This document shows, one piece after another, positions 1 to 8,665 of a DNA stretch of 64,000 nucleotides. The DNA is taken from assembly GCA_951812615.1 (NCBI GenBank), contig CATOSU010000020.1, forward strand, positions 101,873 to 165,872. The letters run 5' to 3'. The translations under genes and the position numbers were made by a program. Source of the DNA: an uncultured Paracoccaceae bacterium. Lineage in GTDB: Bacteria; Pseudomonadota; Alphaproteobacteria; Rhodobacterales; Rhodobacteraceae. Numbering within the stretch: the stretch's first letter is position 1; the number at the start of each line of letters is the position of its first letter. The notes below the pieces were generated by a model. The model was not told where the DNA came from. It saw only the letters and a program-made list of their open reading frames with translations, and did no database searches.

Positions 1-161
1 GTGCGCCCGCGGGCCTGTCCTTCGCGGACCTGCTGCGCGCCGCCGCGGACCACGAAGCGGCCGCCGAATTCGGCCAGCGCCGGCGCGTTGGCCGCCTTGT
101 AGTCCTCGTAGACCTGCGGATCGTCGACATCGACGTGAACCACCCAGTATCCTTTTGGCAT
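1..161 (-). CDS. DUF1330 family protein, N-terminal part
   Basis: The gene runs off the left edge, so only about the first 53 residues are visible, starting MPKGYWVVHVDVDD and continuing through YEDYKAANAPALAEFGGRFVVRGG. This matches the N-terminal half of the small (about 95 aa) DUF1330 proteins, which have a dimeric alpha/beta-barrel fold; their biochemical role is not established. An AGGAG ribosome binding site lies about six bases before the ATG. The gene lies downstream of pyrG on the same strand, but the structured repeat at 172-332 separates them, so independent transcription is likely. Confidence 0.8.
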   Translation of the reverse strand, partial: MPKGYWVVHVDVDDPQVYEDYKAANAPALAEFGGRFVVRGGAQQVREGQARGR

Positions 162-171
162 AGCGCTCTCC

Positions 172-332
172 TGATTGTGCGCCTGCGGCGCGCTTTTTAG
201 TCTCGTTGTCGGCCTCCGGCCTCCGCCTCGGGGGCCTCCGGCGGAGGTATTTTCAAACAGAAGAAGCGGTCTGCGGTCCGGCTCTTCTTCTGTTTGTAAA
301 TACCTTCGGGGGTTTGGGGGGTGAACCCCCCA
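172..332. repeat. Composite intergenic repeat, copy 1
   Basis: The stretch contains, in order, a small hairpin with a T-run (GCGCC-TGC-GGCGC then TTTTT, about 181-197), a GC-rich spacer, an inverted repeat whose 22-base arms lie at 245-266 and 284-305 with one mismatch, and a GGGGGG/CCCCCC hairpin ending about ten bases before the pyrG stop codon. The same order of parts, and much of the same sequence, recurs at 13284-13457. It probably acts as a transcript 3'-end element; function is inferred. Confidence 0.7.
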
Positions 333-342
333 ATTCCAAAGC

Positions 343-1986
343 TCAGACCAGCCGCGAAGTTTCCTTGGCAGCGCGCACGAAATCGGCGAAAATCGGGTGC
401 GGATCGAACGGTTTCGATTTCAGCTCGGGATGAAACTGGACCCCGATGAACCACGGGTGATCCGCCCATTCCACGATTTCGGGCAGGCGGCCATCCGGCG
501 ACATGCCGGTGAATTTCAGCCCGACCTCTTCCAGCTTTTCGCGGTACTTGATGTCGACCTCGTAGCGGTGGCGGTGGCGTTCCTCGATCGCGGTGGAGCC
601 ATAGACCTGTGCCACCCGCGAGCCGTCGGTCAGCACCGCGTCATAGGCGCCGAGCCGCATCGTGCCGCCCTTGTCGTCGCCGGCCGAACGCTGAACGGTG
701 TAATTGCCCTGCACCCACTCCTTGAGGTGGTAGACCACCGGTTCGAACCGTTTTTCACCGGCTTCGTGGTCAAACTCCTCGGACCCGGCCTTGGCCAGCC
801 CGGCAACGTTGCGGGCCGCTTCGATGACCGCCATCTGCATGCCCAGGCAGATGCCCAGATAGGGCACCTTGCGCTCACGGGCAAACTGGGCGGCCTTGAT
901 CTTGCCCTCGGTGCCGCGTTCGCCGAAGCCGCCGGGGATCAGAATTGCGTGGAAGCCTTCGAGATGCGGTGCCGGGTCCTCGCGTTCGAATATCTCGGCA
1001 TCGATCCATTCGGCACGGACCTTCACCCGGTTTGACATGCCGCCATGGGTCAGGGCCTCGGCAATGGATTTATAGGCGTCTTCGAGCTGGGTGTACTTGC
1101 CGACAATCGCAACCTTGACCTGGCCTTCGGGGTTGTAGATGCGGTCGGCCACGTCTTCCCACTTGGTCAGGTCGGGTCGCGGGGCCGGCGAGATCTGGAA
1201 CGCATCCAGCACGGCCTGGTCCAGCCCCTCGCGGTGATAGGCCAGTGGCGCTTCGTAGATGGATTTGAGATCCTGTGCGGCGATCACGGCCTCCGGCCGG
1301 ACGTTGCAGAACAAAGCCAGCTTGTCGCGTTCTTTCTGCGGGATCGGCCCTTCGGACCGGCAGACAAGGATATCCGGCGCGATCCCGATGGAGCGCAGTT
1401 CCTTGACTGAGTGCTGGGTCGGCTTGGTCTTCAGCTCGCCCGAGGCGGCAATATAGGGCAACAGCGTCAGGTGCATGAAAATGCACTGACCGCGGGGTTT
1501 GTCCTGTGAATACTGGCGGATGGCCTCGAAGAACGGCAGGCCCTCGATATCGCCCACGGTGCCGCCAATTTCGCAGAGCATGAAATCGACCTCGTCTTCA
1601 CCGATCGAGATGAAGTCTTTGATTTCATTGGTGACGTGGGGGATCACCTGGATCGTTTTGCCGAGGTAGTCGCCGCGGCGTTCCTTTTCCAGCACGGAGG
1701 AATAGATGCGGCCCGAGCTGACGCTGTCGGTCTTGCGCGCGGCCACGCCGGTGAAGCGTTCGTAATGGCCGAGATCGAGATCGGTTTCGGCCCCGTCATC
1801 GGTGACAAAGACCTCGCCATGTTCGAAGGGCGACATCGTGCCCGGATCGACATTCAGATACGGGTCCAGTTTTCGCAGCCGGACCGAGAAGCCGCGCGAT
1901 TGCAGCAGCGCACCCAGCGCGGCCGACGCCAGCCCTTTGCCAAGGGAAGAAACAACCCCGCCGGTAATGAAGATGAAACGTGCCAT
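343..1986 (-). CDS. pyrG: CTP synthase (glutamine-hydrolysing)
   Basis: CTP synthase converts UTP to CTP using ATP and glutamine, the last step of de novo pyrimidine nucleotide synthesis in the cytoplasm. The 547-residue product has the usual length. The N-terminal amidoligase domain opens with [18 protein letters not shown], and the Mg/ATP site region reads [12 protein letters not shown]. The C-terminal class I glutamine amidotransferase domain carries the nucleophile in GICLGMQ and the catalytic His-Glu in FHPELKS. secG lies upstream on the same strand with a gap of about 160 bases, an arrangement common in alphaproteobacteria. The 3' end abuts the composite repeat. Confidence 0.98.
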   Translation of the reverse strand: MARFIFITGGVVSSLGKGLASAALGALLQSRGFSVRLRKLDPYLNVDPGTMSPFEHGEVFVTDDGAETDLDLGHYERFTGVAARKTDSVSSGRIYSSVLEKERRGDYLGKTIQVIPHVTNEIKDFISIGEDEVDFMLCEIGGTVGDIEGLPFFEAIRQYSQDKPRGQCIFMHLTLLPYIAASGELKTKPTQHSVKELRSIGIAPDILVCRSEGPIPQKERDKLALFCNVRPEAVIAAQDLKSIYEAPLAYHREGLDQAVLDAFQISPAPRPDLTKWEDVADRIYNPEGQVKVAIVGKYTQLEDAYKSIAEALTHGGMSNRVKVRAEWIDAEIFEREDPAPHLEGFHAILIPGGFGERGTEGKIKAAQFARERKVPYLGICLGMQMAVIEAARNVAGLAKAGSEEFDHEAGEKRFEPVVYHLKEWVQGNYTVQRSAGDDKGGTMRLGAYDAVLTDGSRVAQVYGSTAIEERHRHRYEVDIKYREKLEEVGLKFTGMSPDGRLPEIVEWADHPWFIGVQFHPELKSKPFDPHPIFADFVRAAKETSRLV

Positions 1987-2147
1987 ATGGCTGGCGGTCC
2001 CCCGTGAAAGTCAGTCCAGACGTGCAAGAATCAGTGTCAGATTCACCTGCACCACGGGACTCCATCAGTAACCTATTCCCGGACCCGCGGCAAGAGAGCC
2101 GCAACATGATGTTGCGTCATTCGGCTGCGGGCCAAGGTGTTGTGGTG

Positions 2148-2516
2148 TCAGTCCGCCCTCGGCAGCGGCGCATCGCCATCCGCCGTCGGCGGCAGCAAAT
2201 CTTCGCCCTGCAAGCCCGGCAACGGTGCGGGATCGGCCTCAGTTTGTGCCGGTGTCGACGGCCCGAGCCGGTCGATGACCGAGCTTCCGGCCGATTTCTG
2301 CGCCGCGATGACGGTCAGCGCCATCGAGGTGCAGATGAAGGCCGCGGCCAGCACCCAGGTCAGTTTGCCCAGCGCGGTTGCCGCCGCGCGGCCTGACACG
2401 GCACCGCCGCCGCCCGAACCCATGCCCAGACCCCCGCCTTCGGAGCGCTGCATCAGCACGATGGCGATCAGGCCAAGCGCCAGGAACAGGTGAATGATGA
2501 GGACGACATTTTCCAT
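2148..2516 (-). CDS. secG: Preprotein translocase subunit SecG
   Basis: SecG is the small membrane subunit of the SecYEG channel and supports SecA-driven protein export. The 122-residue product has two membrane segments (about 3-20 and 52-70) separated by the typical loop LMQRSEGGGLGMGSGGGG. The C-terminal extension, rich in Pro, Ala and Asp, is longer than in E. coli SecG but usual for alphaproteobacteria. It precedes pyrG on the same strand. Confidence 0.95.
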   Translation of the reverse strand: MENVVLIIHLFLALGLIAIVLMQRSEGGGLGMGSGGGGAVSGRAAATALGKLTWVLAAAFICTSMALTVIAAQKSAGSSVIDRLGPSTPAQTEADPAPLPGLQGEDLLPPTADGDAPLPRAD

Positions 2517-2607
2517 ACGGGCTCTGTTACGGCTAGGGTCAGACGGGCGCTATGTAGGCAAAAGCCGCAGGCGTGGCAAGGGCTGCATGATGCAACTTTT
2601 CGGCGCG

Positions 2608-3675
2608 TCACCCGAAGCGGGAGAAGGCTGCGTCGGTCTCGTCGGCGAGGATTTCCATCAATTCACCCGCGGGCAGGGCGCGCACCATCGCGGCGGATTG
2701 CCCGGCATAGACGGTCATCAGCGCGCTGTCAGCTGCGCCCAGCGCCTGAATCAGGCCAAATTGCTCCGGGAACGGGGCGGTGGGGGCATCGATACCCGAC
2801 AGCAGGCGGGCGCCGCCATTGGCCAGGATGCGGGCGGGTTTGCCGGAGGCGCGGTCGGTGATCAGCGTGCCGCCCTCGGCGGCGGTGTCCAGCGCCACGC
2901 GCCACGGGTCGGGCACACCGGATTCGGGGCAGGGCAGAAACGCGGTGCCGATCTGCACGGCGCTGGCCCCCAGCGTCAGCGCCGCGGCAATCCCGCGCCC
3001 GTCCGCGATACCGCCGGCGGCGATCACCGGCACCGATACCGCATCAAGGATCTGCGGCAGCAGCGACATCAGCCCCGACTGCCGGTCGGCTCCGGCACCG
3101 GTGAAGGTGCCGCGGTGGCCACCGGCCTCCAGCCCCTGGGCGATAATTGCGTCGCATCCGCCTGCTTCCAGCGTACGGGCCTCTTCTGCCGTTGTGGCCG
3201 TGCTGAGAAGGAGCGCACCGGTGGCTTTCAGCGCGTCGACAACCGGCTCCGGCGGCAGGCCAAAGTGGAAACTGATCACCTCGGGCCGGGTCTCGGCCAG
3301 GGTTTGAAGATGGTGCGGGCCGACCTCGCCGGCAAAGCCGGGACCGGGCTCGGGCAGGTTCTGGCCCAGCGCGGCAAAGACGGGGGCCAGTGCGGCCCGC
3401 ATCGGTGCGCTTTTTGCCCCGGCCACGGGGTCGGGCTGAAACAGGACGAAGTTCATGTTGAGCGGGCCGGCAGACATCTGCCGGAAAGACAGGATGCGGT
3501 CGCGCAGTCTGGCCGGGTCGGCGCCCATCATGCCCATGCCGCCCACGCCGCCGGCATTCGCCACCGCCGAGGCCAGCGCCGGCGTGCCGAGATCGCCCAT
3601 CGGTGCCTGAAGGATCGGCAGGGCAAGGCCCAGCCGCTCGGTCAGCGCGTTCTGTCGCCAGTTGAGCCCGGTCAT
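2608..3675 (-). CDS. Nitronate monooxygenase family protein
   Basis: Proteins of this FMN-dependent TIM-barrel family oxidise alkyl nitronates such as propionate-3-nitronate. The 355-residue protein shows the catalytic-His motif EAGGHRGTF near residue 185, the phosphate-binding stretch AAGGIADGRGIAAAL, and ASAVQIGTAFL, all hallmarks of the 2-nitropropane dioxygenase-like family. It lies divergently from the nitrile hydratase operon across a gap of about 100 bases, so the two could share a regulatory region. The true substrate cannot be read from the sequence. Confidence 0.88.
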   Translation of the reverse strand: MTGLNWRQNALTERLGLALPILQAPMGDLGTPALASAVANAGGVGGMGMMGADPARLRDRILSFRQMSAGPLNMNFVLFQPDPVAGAKSAPMRAALAPVFAALGQNLPEPGPGFAGEVGPHHLQTLAETRPEVISFHFGLPPEPVVDALKATGALLLSTATTAEEARTLEAGGCDAIIAQGLEAGGHRGTFTGAGADRQSGLMSLLPQILDAVSVPVIAAGGIADGRGIAAALTLGASAVQIGTAFLPCPESGVPDPWRVALDTAAEGGTLITDRASGKPARILANGGARLLSGIDAPTAPFPEQFGLIQALGAADSALMTVYAGQSAAMVRALPAGELMEILADETDAAFSRFG

Positions 3676-3778
3676 GTGGCGTCCTTCCTGCAGGTCGGGC
3701 CGAGCCTAGCAGGGCACCTGTACGATGCAAACCGGAACGGGCTGGACAGAATCGCCCGGTGCTTGGCACTGTCGGTCC

Positions 3779-4390
3779 ATGCCACATGACGATCACGATC
3801 ACCCGCATGCCCTGTTGCCGCCCGATCCCGCGCTGCGGGTGAAGGCGCTGGAAACCATCCTGACGCGCAAGGGTCTGATCGACCCTGCGGCGCTGGATGA
3901 GATTATCGATACCTATGAAAACAAGATCGGGCCGAAGAACGGCGCACAGGTGGTGGCGCGGGCTTGGAGCGATCCGGGGTTTCTGGAGGCGTTGCGGGCG
4001 GATGCCACGGCAGCGGTGAAGGACATGGGGTTTTATGGCCGCCAGGGTGAACACATGGTGGCGGTCGAGAACACGCCGGAGGTGCACAACATGGTCGTGT
4101 GCACGCTGTGTTCGTGCTATCCGTGGCCGCTCTTGGGCATTCCGCCGGGCTGGTACAAATCCGATGCCTACCGGGCGCGGGCGGTGCGCGAGCCGCGCAA
4201 GGTGCTGGCCGAGTTTGGCGTGACCCTGCCGGACGAGACGGCAGTGCGGGTGTGGGATTCGACCGCCGAGGTGCGGTATCTGGTGATCCCGATGCGGCCC
4301 GAGGGGACAGCCGGGCTGGACCGCGACGCGCTGGCCGCATTGGTGAGCCGCGACAGCATGATCGGCACCGGACTGGCGGTGGCCCCGTGA
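3779..4390 (+). CDS. nthA: Nitrile hydratase alpha subunit, cobalt type
   Basis: Nitrile hydratase converts nitriles to amides. The alpha subunit holds the metal in a claw of three cysteines and a serine: here C108, C111, S112 and C113 in VCTLCSCYPW. Thr between the first two cysteines marks the cobalt form (Ser would indicate iron), and the cysteines are expected to be oxidised after translation. The 203-residue length is normal. The chosen ATG starts MPHDDHDHPH, a His/Asp-rich N-terminus; an upstream in-frame start would add 18 residues with no family match. The stop overlaps the nthB start in GTGA. Confidence 0.95.
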   Translation: MPHDDHDHPHALLPPDPALRVKALETILTRKGLIDPAALDEIIDTYENKIGPKNGAQVVARAWSDPGFLEALRADATAAVKDMGFYGRQGEHMVAVENTPEVHNMVVCTLCSCYPWPLLGIPPGWYKSDAYRARAVREPRKVLAEFGVTLPDETAVRVWDSTAEVRYLVIPMRPEGTAGLDRDALAALVSRDSMIGTGLAVAP

Positions 4391-5064
4391 CCCGCGTGCA
4401 TGACATGGGCGGTCGTTATGGCGACGGTGCGGTGGTGCCCGAGGACGAGGATGGTCCGGTGTTCCCGCAGGACTGGCATGGGCGCGCGCTGGCGGTGACT
4501 TTGGCCTGCGGGTCGCTGGGACAGTGGAATATCGACATCTCGCGCCATGCGCGGGAAAGGCTGAGCCCGCAGGATTACACGCGGTTTTCCTACTACGAGA
4601 AATGGATGGCCGGGCTGGCCGATCTGCTGGTCGAAAAGGGTGTGCTGACGGCCGAGGATTTGTCGGGGGGCGGGTCGGACGCGCGGCATCCGCTGGCCGA
4701 CCGGGTGATGACGCCCGAGGCGGTGGCGCGCACGCTGGTCAATGGCGGGCCGGCGGACCGGGACAGCAACATCGCGCCGCTTTTTGAGCCCGGAGACGCG
4801 GTGCGCACGGCGCGCCCGGCCGGCAACCGGCTGGTGGATGGCGGGCATACAAGGCTGCCGGCCTATGCGGCGGGGGCAAAGGGCCGGATCGTGCGGCTGC
4901 ATGGCTGTCACGTGCTGCCCGACAGTTCGGCGCATGGGCTGGGCGAGGCGCCAGAGCCGCTCTATTCCGTGGTCTTTGCCGCGTCCGAGCTCTGGACCGA
5001 CCCCGAACATCCGCGCGACGAGGTGGTGCTGGACCTGTGGCAAAGCTATCTGGAGCCGGCATGA
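4387..5064 (+). CDS. nthB: Nitrile hydratase beta subunit
   Basis: The beta subunit wraps the alpha subunit and lines the active site. The GTG start overlaps the nthA stop by four bases and gives TRVHDMGGRYGDG, matching the family's conserved HDMGG opening. An open frame continues upstream, but only as a shadow of nthA. The C-terminal part, with FEPGDAVR, TRLPAYAAGAKGRIVRLHGCHVLPD and the ELW segment, is the SH3-like barrel typical of the family. The product is 225 residues. Its stop overlaps the next start in ATGA, so the three genes are translationally coupled. Confidence 0.95.
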   Translation: MTRVHDMGGRYGDGAVVPEDEDGPVFPQDWHGRALAVTLACGSLGQWNIDISRHARERLSPQDYTRFSYYEKWMAGLADLLVEKGVLTAEDLSGGGSDARHPLADRVMTPEAVARTLVNGGPADRDSNIAPLFEPGDAVRTARPAGNRLVDGGHTRLPAYAAGAKGRIVRLHGCHVLPDSSAHGLGEAPEPLYSVVFAASELWTDPEHPRDEVVLDLWQSYLEPA

Positions 5065-5384
5065 ATACGCGCCCCGACCCGGTCTTCGAAGAACCCTGGC
5101 ACGCGCAGGTTTTTGCGCTGACGGTGCATCTGAATGAAAGCGGGCAGTTGAATTGGAGCGACTGGGCAGCCCGGTTCGGCGCCACGTTGAAGCGGCACGG
5201 GCTGTCGAAGGAACTCAACGGCGGCAGCGACTATTTCGCCGCCTGGCTGGAGACGCTGGAGGCGGTTCTGGCCGAAGCCGGCGCCGCCCCGCGACACGAG
5301 ACAGAAACCATGGCCGCAGCGTGGGAGCAGGCCTATCTCAGCACCCCGCACGGGCAGCCGGTTAAACTGAACTCCACCGGGTAA
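5061..5384 (+). CDS. Nitrile hydratase accessory protein (activator)
   Basis: This 107-residue protein resembles the beta-subunit N-terminal fold (FEEPWHAQVFALTVHLNESG...WSDWAARFG). Such proteins act as metallochaperones that deliver cobalt to the alpha subunit by subunit exchange in cobalt-type enzymes. The ATG overlaps the nthB stop. The order alpha, beta, activator is the standard cobalt-type layout. No amidase gene follows, so the onward fate of the amide is not encoded here; the amidase at 23516 is a possible but unlinked partner. Confidence 0.88.
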   Translation: MNTRPDPVFEEPWHAQVFALTVHLNESGQLNWSDWAARFGATLKRHGLSKELNGGSDYFAAWLETLEAVLAEAGAAPRHETETMAAAWEQAYLSTPHGQPVKLNSTG

Positions 5385-5387
5385 CAC

Positions 5388-5429
5388 GATTTTTCTCCGA
5401 AAAATCCAATGAAAATTCGTAGAATTTTC
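5388..5429. repeat. Two tandem perfect hairpins between convergent genes
   Basis: Two perfect stem-loops lie in tandem in the gap between the convergent nitrile hydratase operon and thioesterase gene. The first (5388-5406) has an 8-bp stem GATTTTTC with loop TCC; the second (5411-5429) has an 8-bp stem GAAAATTC with loop GTA. A bidirectional terminator role is likely. The architecture matches the hairpin strings at 8571, 22151, 44864 and 63977. Confidence 0.7.
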
Positions 5430-5434
5430 GTGCC

Positions 5435-6235
5435 TCAGACGAAGACAATCACCGATTGCATCCCGTCTGCCACCAGCCGTCCATCGCTCGACCACATGCG
5501 CATGGTCTGGCTGGAATAGCCATCTCCGGCGGCGGTGACCTCCGATTCGACCTGCCACCACCCGTCTTCGGTGGTCAGGTCGGTGTCGGTCCGGTTGAAG
5601 ATCCATTTGACCGAACTGTTCGGCCCCATCTGCGGAAACAGCGGGAACACCGCCGGTGGCAGGATGTCCCCGATGCAGAGCTGCGACACCACGCCGTCAC
5701 GCGATGCCGGATCCCGGTGCCGGGCCCAGCCACGCAGGTATCCCCGCGTTGCCCCCATGCCGGGCATCGCGCCCTCGATCAGGCGAATGTCGAAATTCTG
5801 GTGGAACCCCGGTGCCATCGGCTTGGCAAAATCCGGGATCATCTGCGGCGTGTCCTCCGGCGCCGGTGCAGCCGGTGCCGGCCGGTCGACGCGGATAGCG
5901 CTGTCGCGGGCGCTGCTAAAGCTGAAATTGCCGGTTCCGACCACCTGCGCGCCGATCCGGGCGTGTGCCTCGACGGTGGTGATATTGCGGCCCCGGCGCA
6001 AAAGCCCGGCGGTAAACACCCCCGGTTCGGTCACCGGCCCGGTGAAATCAATCAGCGCCGAGCGCAGCGGCGGCAGGTCCGGCACGGAGCGCCGCGCAGC
6101 CTCCAGCAACAGCGCCGCGGTCAGCCCGCCAAAAGCGGTGCGGCCCTGTTTCCAGTTTGTCGTCAGCGGCGCGGCAAACCCGTCCTCCTGCGGCGTCATG
6201 GCCGCCAAAAGCGTGGCGAGACTGTCCTGTGTCAT
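5435..6235 (-). CDS. Thioesterase family protein (TesB-like double hot-dog)
   Basis: The 266-residue product looks like an acyl-CoA thioesterase of the two-domain hot-dog type. The N-terminal half has GRTAFGGLTAALLLEAARR (the central hot-dog helix), and the second half has the matching GDGYSSQTMRMWSSDGRLVADGMQSVIVF. Such enzymes release free fatty acids from acyl-CoA; chain preference cannot be told. The ATG at 6235 is chosen because GGGAT precedes it at suitable spacing; an earlier start would add nine residues. The gene is monocistronic and convergent with the nitrile hydratase operon. Confidence 0.8.
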   Translation of the reverse strand: MTQDSLATLLAAMTPQEDGFAAPLTTNWKQGRTAFGGLTAALLLEAARRSVPDLPPLRSALIDFTGPVTEPGVFTAGLLRRGRNITTVEAHARIGAQVVGTGNFSFSSARDSAIRVDRPAPAAPAPEDTPQMIPDFAKPMAPGFHQNFDIRLIEGAMPGMGATRGYLRGWARHRDPASRDGVVSQLCIGDILPPAVFPLFPQMGPNSSVKWIFNRTDTDLTTEDGWWQVESEVTAAGDGYSSQTMRMWSSDGRLVADGMQSVIVFV

Positions 6236-6301
6236 GTCCGATCCCCGTGATGTCGCGTGCAATCTACCGCGGCCGGCGACCGGCGCATCCGTGACGCTTG
6301 G

Positions 6302-6526
6302 TCATTTCAGCGAACGGACAGGGCGGGACATCAGGCCGGCCTTCTGCAGGAACCGGCGCAGCCCCGCGCGCGACGGCCAGTGCAGCCGGGGCCGTGTCAC
6401 CCGGCGCCCGGCGAGGCGGTTGAATTCGTGGATGTCGATCACCCGCTCGGCACAGCCGCAGCCTTCTCCGGTGGCGACCTTGTCAAAATAGAAGCGCGTG
6501 AAATCGGTGTCGTCGCGATCATTCAT
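6302..6526 (-). CDS. Small conserved-looking protein of unknown function
   Basis: This 74-residue protein starts [25 protein letters not shown] and is basic in its second half (RLAGRRVTRPRLHWPSR...). The start overlaps the end of the upstream gene by eight bases, so translation is probably coupled. The paired Cys in GCGCAE could bind a metal, but this is speculative. I do not recognise the family. Overlap with a credible gene and high-GC third positions are the main support. Confidence 0.6.
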   Translation of the reverse strand: MNDRDDTDFTRFYFDKVATGEGCGCAERVIDIHEFNRLAGRRVTRPRLHWPSRAGLRRFLQKAGLMSRPVRSLK

Positions 6527-6914
6527 CGATATCGTCCATATCCGCCTGTCCGCTGAGCGCGCGGCGCACATGGCTCCAGCTCAGCCCGACGCCCAGCACG
6601 ATGCTGAGCGCGAGAATGCCCAGCCACACGTTCACATCCTCGTTTTCAAGCGACAGGAAGCCGAAATCGTAAAGCACCCATAACAGCGCCCCCACCACCG
6701 CCAGCACCAGCACCATGCCGAAGCCGCCAATCGAGCGGATCGTGGCGCGGGTGTAGATGATATAGCCGATCAGCAGGATCAGCCCCAGCAACACCGCGAC
6801 CGACAGATGCTGTTCATAGTTCGTCAGCGTCCAGCGGACATAGTTCCAGTCCGTCGGATTATACGTCACCGCCAACAGCACAAAGGCAAACACCCAGCGC
6901 AGGAACACACCCAT
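6519..6914 (-). CDS. DUF6524-like four-helix membrane protein
   Basis: The 131-residue protein has four predicted membrane segments (about 5-17, 38-55, 64-84 and 97-113) and an acidic tail ending DMDDIDE. It closely resembles small membrane proteins of unknown function found in Rhodobacterales, which I believe are catalogued as DUF6524 (from memory). The conserved part includes [11 protein letters not shown] and [16 protein letters not shown] much longer open frame continues upstream but is a shadow of purA, so the ATG at 6914 is chosen. It is divergent from purA and overlaps the small gene downstream. Confidence 0.75.
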   Translation of the reverse strand: MGVFLRWVFAFVLLAVTYNPTDWNYVRWTLTNYEQHLSVAVLLGLILLIGYIIYTRATIRSIGGFGMVLVLAVVGALLWVLYDFGFLSLENEDVNVWLGILALSIVLGVGLSWSHVRRALSGQADMDDIDE

Positions 6915-7058
6915 ATTCCACAGCCCCGATTTTTCGCGCAGAATCGCGGAATCCGGCGGCCCTGTCCAGCCCTGCGGCATTGCAGCCGGATTTTCCCGTT
7001 TCCCTGTTGCACCGGTCCCGTTATACCGGCGCGGGTTTTCAGGCCGGAGGAAGATGCA

Positions 7059-8351
7059 GTGGCAAATGTTGTCGTGGTCGGCGCCCAGTGGGGCGACGAG
7101 GGCAAAGGCAAGATCGTCGACTGGCTGAGCGAGCGCGCGGATGTGATCGCGCGGTTTCAGGGCGGGCACAATGCCGGCCATACACTGGTGATCGATGGCG
7201 AGGTGTACAAGCTGCACGCGCTGCCGTCGGGCGTGGTGCGTGGCGGCAAGCTCAGCGTCATCGGCAACGGCGTGGTGCTGGACCCCTGGAACCTGCTGAA
7301 AGAAATCGAAACGATCATGGCACAGGGCGTGGAGATCACCCCCGAGACGCTGATGATCGCCGAGAACACACCGCTGATCCTGCCCTTCCATGGCGAGCTG
7401 GACCGCGCGCGGGAGAGCCAGAATTCGGTGGCCAAGATCGGCACAACCGGTCGCGGCATCGGCCCGTGTTACGAGGACAAGGTGGGCCGCCGGGTGATCC
7501 GGGTCGCCGATCTGGCCGACGACGCAACACTGGAGCTGCGGGTGGACCGGGCGCTGGTGCATCACAACGCCTTGCGCAAGGGGCTGGGGCTGGGCGAGAT
7601 CGACCGCGACGGGCTGATCGCGCAGCTCAGGCAGGTCGCGCCGGAAATCCTGAAATATGCCGGGCCGGTGTGGAAGGTGATGAACGAGAAACGCAAGGCC
7701 GGCAAGCGGATCCTGTTCGAAGGGGCGCAGGGCGCGCTGCTGGATATCGACTTTGGCACGTATCCCTTTGTGACATCGTCGAACGTGATCGCCGGTCAGG
7801 CCGCGACCGGCGTGGGCATCGGGCCCGGATCCATCGATTTCGTGCTGGGCATCGTCAAGGCCTACACCACCCGCGTCGGCGAAGGCCCGTTCCCGACCGA
7901 ACTCGATGACGCGGACGGCCAGCGGCTGGGCGAGCGCGGGCACGAATTTGGCACCACCACCGGGCGCAAGCGGCGCTGCGGCTGGTTCGACGCGGTTCTG
8001 GTGCGCCAGACCTGCGCAACCTCGGGTGTGAACGGTATTTCGCTGACCAAACTGGACGTGCTGGACGGGTTCGAAACATTGCGGATCTGCACCGGCTATG
8101 ACCTGGACGGGCAACGGCTGGATTACCTGCCCACCGCGGCCGACCAGCAGGCCCGCTGTACGCCGGTTTACGAGGAAATGCCGGGCTGGAGCGAATCGAC
8201 CGAAGGCGCGCGCAGCTGGGCCGACCTGCCGGCCAACGCCATCAAGTATGTGCGCCGGATCGAGGAACTGATCCAGTGTCCCGTGGCGCTCCTGTCCACA
8301 TCGCCCGAGCGCGAGGACACGATCCTCGTGACCGACCCGTTCGCCGACTGA
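7059..8351 (+). CDS. purA: Adenylosuccinate synthetase
   Basis: The enzyme joins IMP and aspartate using GTP in the first committed step to AMP. The 430-residue product has the full family length. The start is a GTG preceded by GGAGG with an eight-base gap and gives [18 protein letters not shown]. Asp13 of GDEGKGK and His41 of GHNAGHT are the catalytic pair. [13 protein letters not shown] and [12 protein letters not shown] are further signatures. The stop overlaps the start of the DUF2842 gene by one base. Confidence 0.97.
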   Translation: MANVVVVGAQWGDEGKGKIVDWLSERADVIARFQGGHNAGHTLVIDGEVYKLHALPSGVVRGGKLSVIGNGVVLDPWNLLKEIETIMAQGVEITPETLMIAENTPLILPFHGELDRARESQNSVAKIGTTGRGIGPCYEDKVGRRVIRVADLADDATLELRVDRALVHHNALRKGLGLGEIDRDGLIAQLRQVAPEILKYAGPVWKVMNEKRKAGKRILFEGAQGALLDIDFGTYPFVTSSNVIAGQAATGVGIGPGSIDFVLGIVKAYTTRVGEGPFPTELDDADGQRLGERGHEFGTTTGRKRRCGWFDAVLVRQTCATSGVNGISLTKLDVLDGFETLRICTGYDLDGQRLDYLPTAADQQARCTPVYEEMPGWSESTEGARSWADLPANAIKYVRRIEELIQCPVALLSTSPEREDTILVTDPFAD

Positions 8352-8569
8352 TGGCGCTCACCTACAAAGCCCGCCGCCGCTGGTCGCTGGTGATCCTGCT
8401 GGTCGGCCTGCCGGTTTACATCGTGGCCGCGGTGACGATCATGAACTGGCTGGACCGCCCGCCGCTGTGGCTGGAGCTGGTGATCTACGTGGCGCTGGGT
8501 ATCGTCTGGGCCCTGCCGTTCAAGATGGTGTTCCGCGGCGTGGGACAGGACGATCCGGACGCGGAGTAG
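8351..8569 (+). CDS. DUF2842 family membrane protein
   Basis: The 72-residue protein has two membrane segments (about 12-32 and 40-58) in [14 protein letters not shown]...LDRPPLWLELVIYVALGIVWALPFKMVFRGVG, which fits DUF2842, a small membrane family found after purA in Rhodobacterales. Function is unknown. The TGATG overlap with purA shows they form one transcript. The string of hairpins directly downstream probably ends that transcript. Confidence 0.85.
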   Translation: MALTYKARRRWSLVILLVGLPVYIVAAVTIMNWLDRPPLWLELVIYVALGIVWALPFKMVFRGVGQDDPDAE

Positions 8570-8570
8570 G

Positions 8571-8657
8571 GCAATTCGTGAACGAATTGCAGGCGAAGCG
8601 TGGACGCTTCGCAGCAAAACGAGTTCACTCGTTTTGTGCGATTTGTCGACAAATCGC
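8571..8657. repeat. Four tandem perfect hairpins
   Basis: Four perfect inverted repeats follow each other almost without spacing: 8571-8590 (arm GCAATTCGT), 8593-8612 (arm GCGAAGCGT), 8615-8636 (arm CAAAACGAGT) and 8638-8657 (arm GCGATTTGTC). Stem sequences differ but the size (about 20 bases) and near-zero loops are shared. The string lies in the gap between convergent genes, ending nine bases before the lipocalin gene stop, so a bidirectional terminator or mRNA 3'-end protection role is plausible. Confidence 0.85.
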
Positions 8658-8665
8658 CTCCGCCG

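Noticed and set aside
6915..8114. Long upstream extension of the DUF6524-like gene
   Set aside because: The extension is the complement of purA; the conserved part starts at ATG 6914.
8571..8657. CRISPR-like array
   Set aside because: The units differ in sequence, have no spacers, and no cas genes are near.
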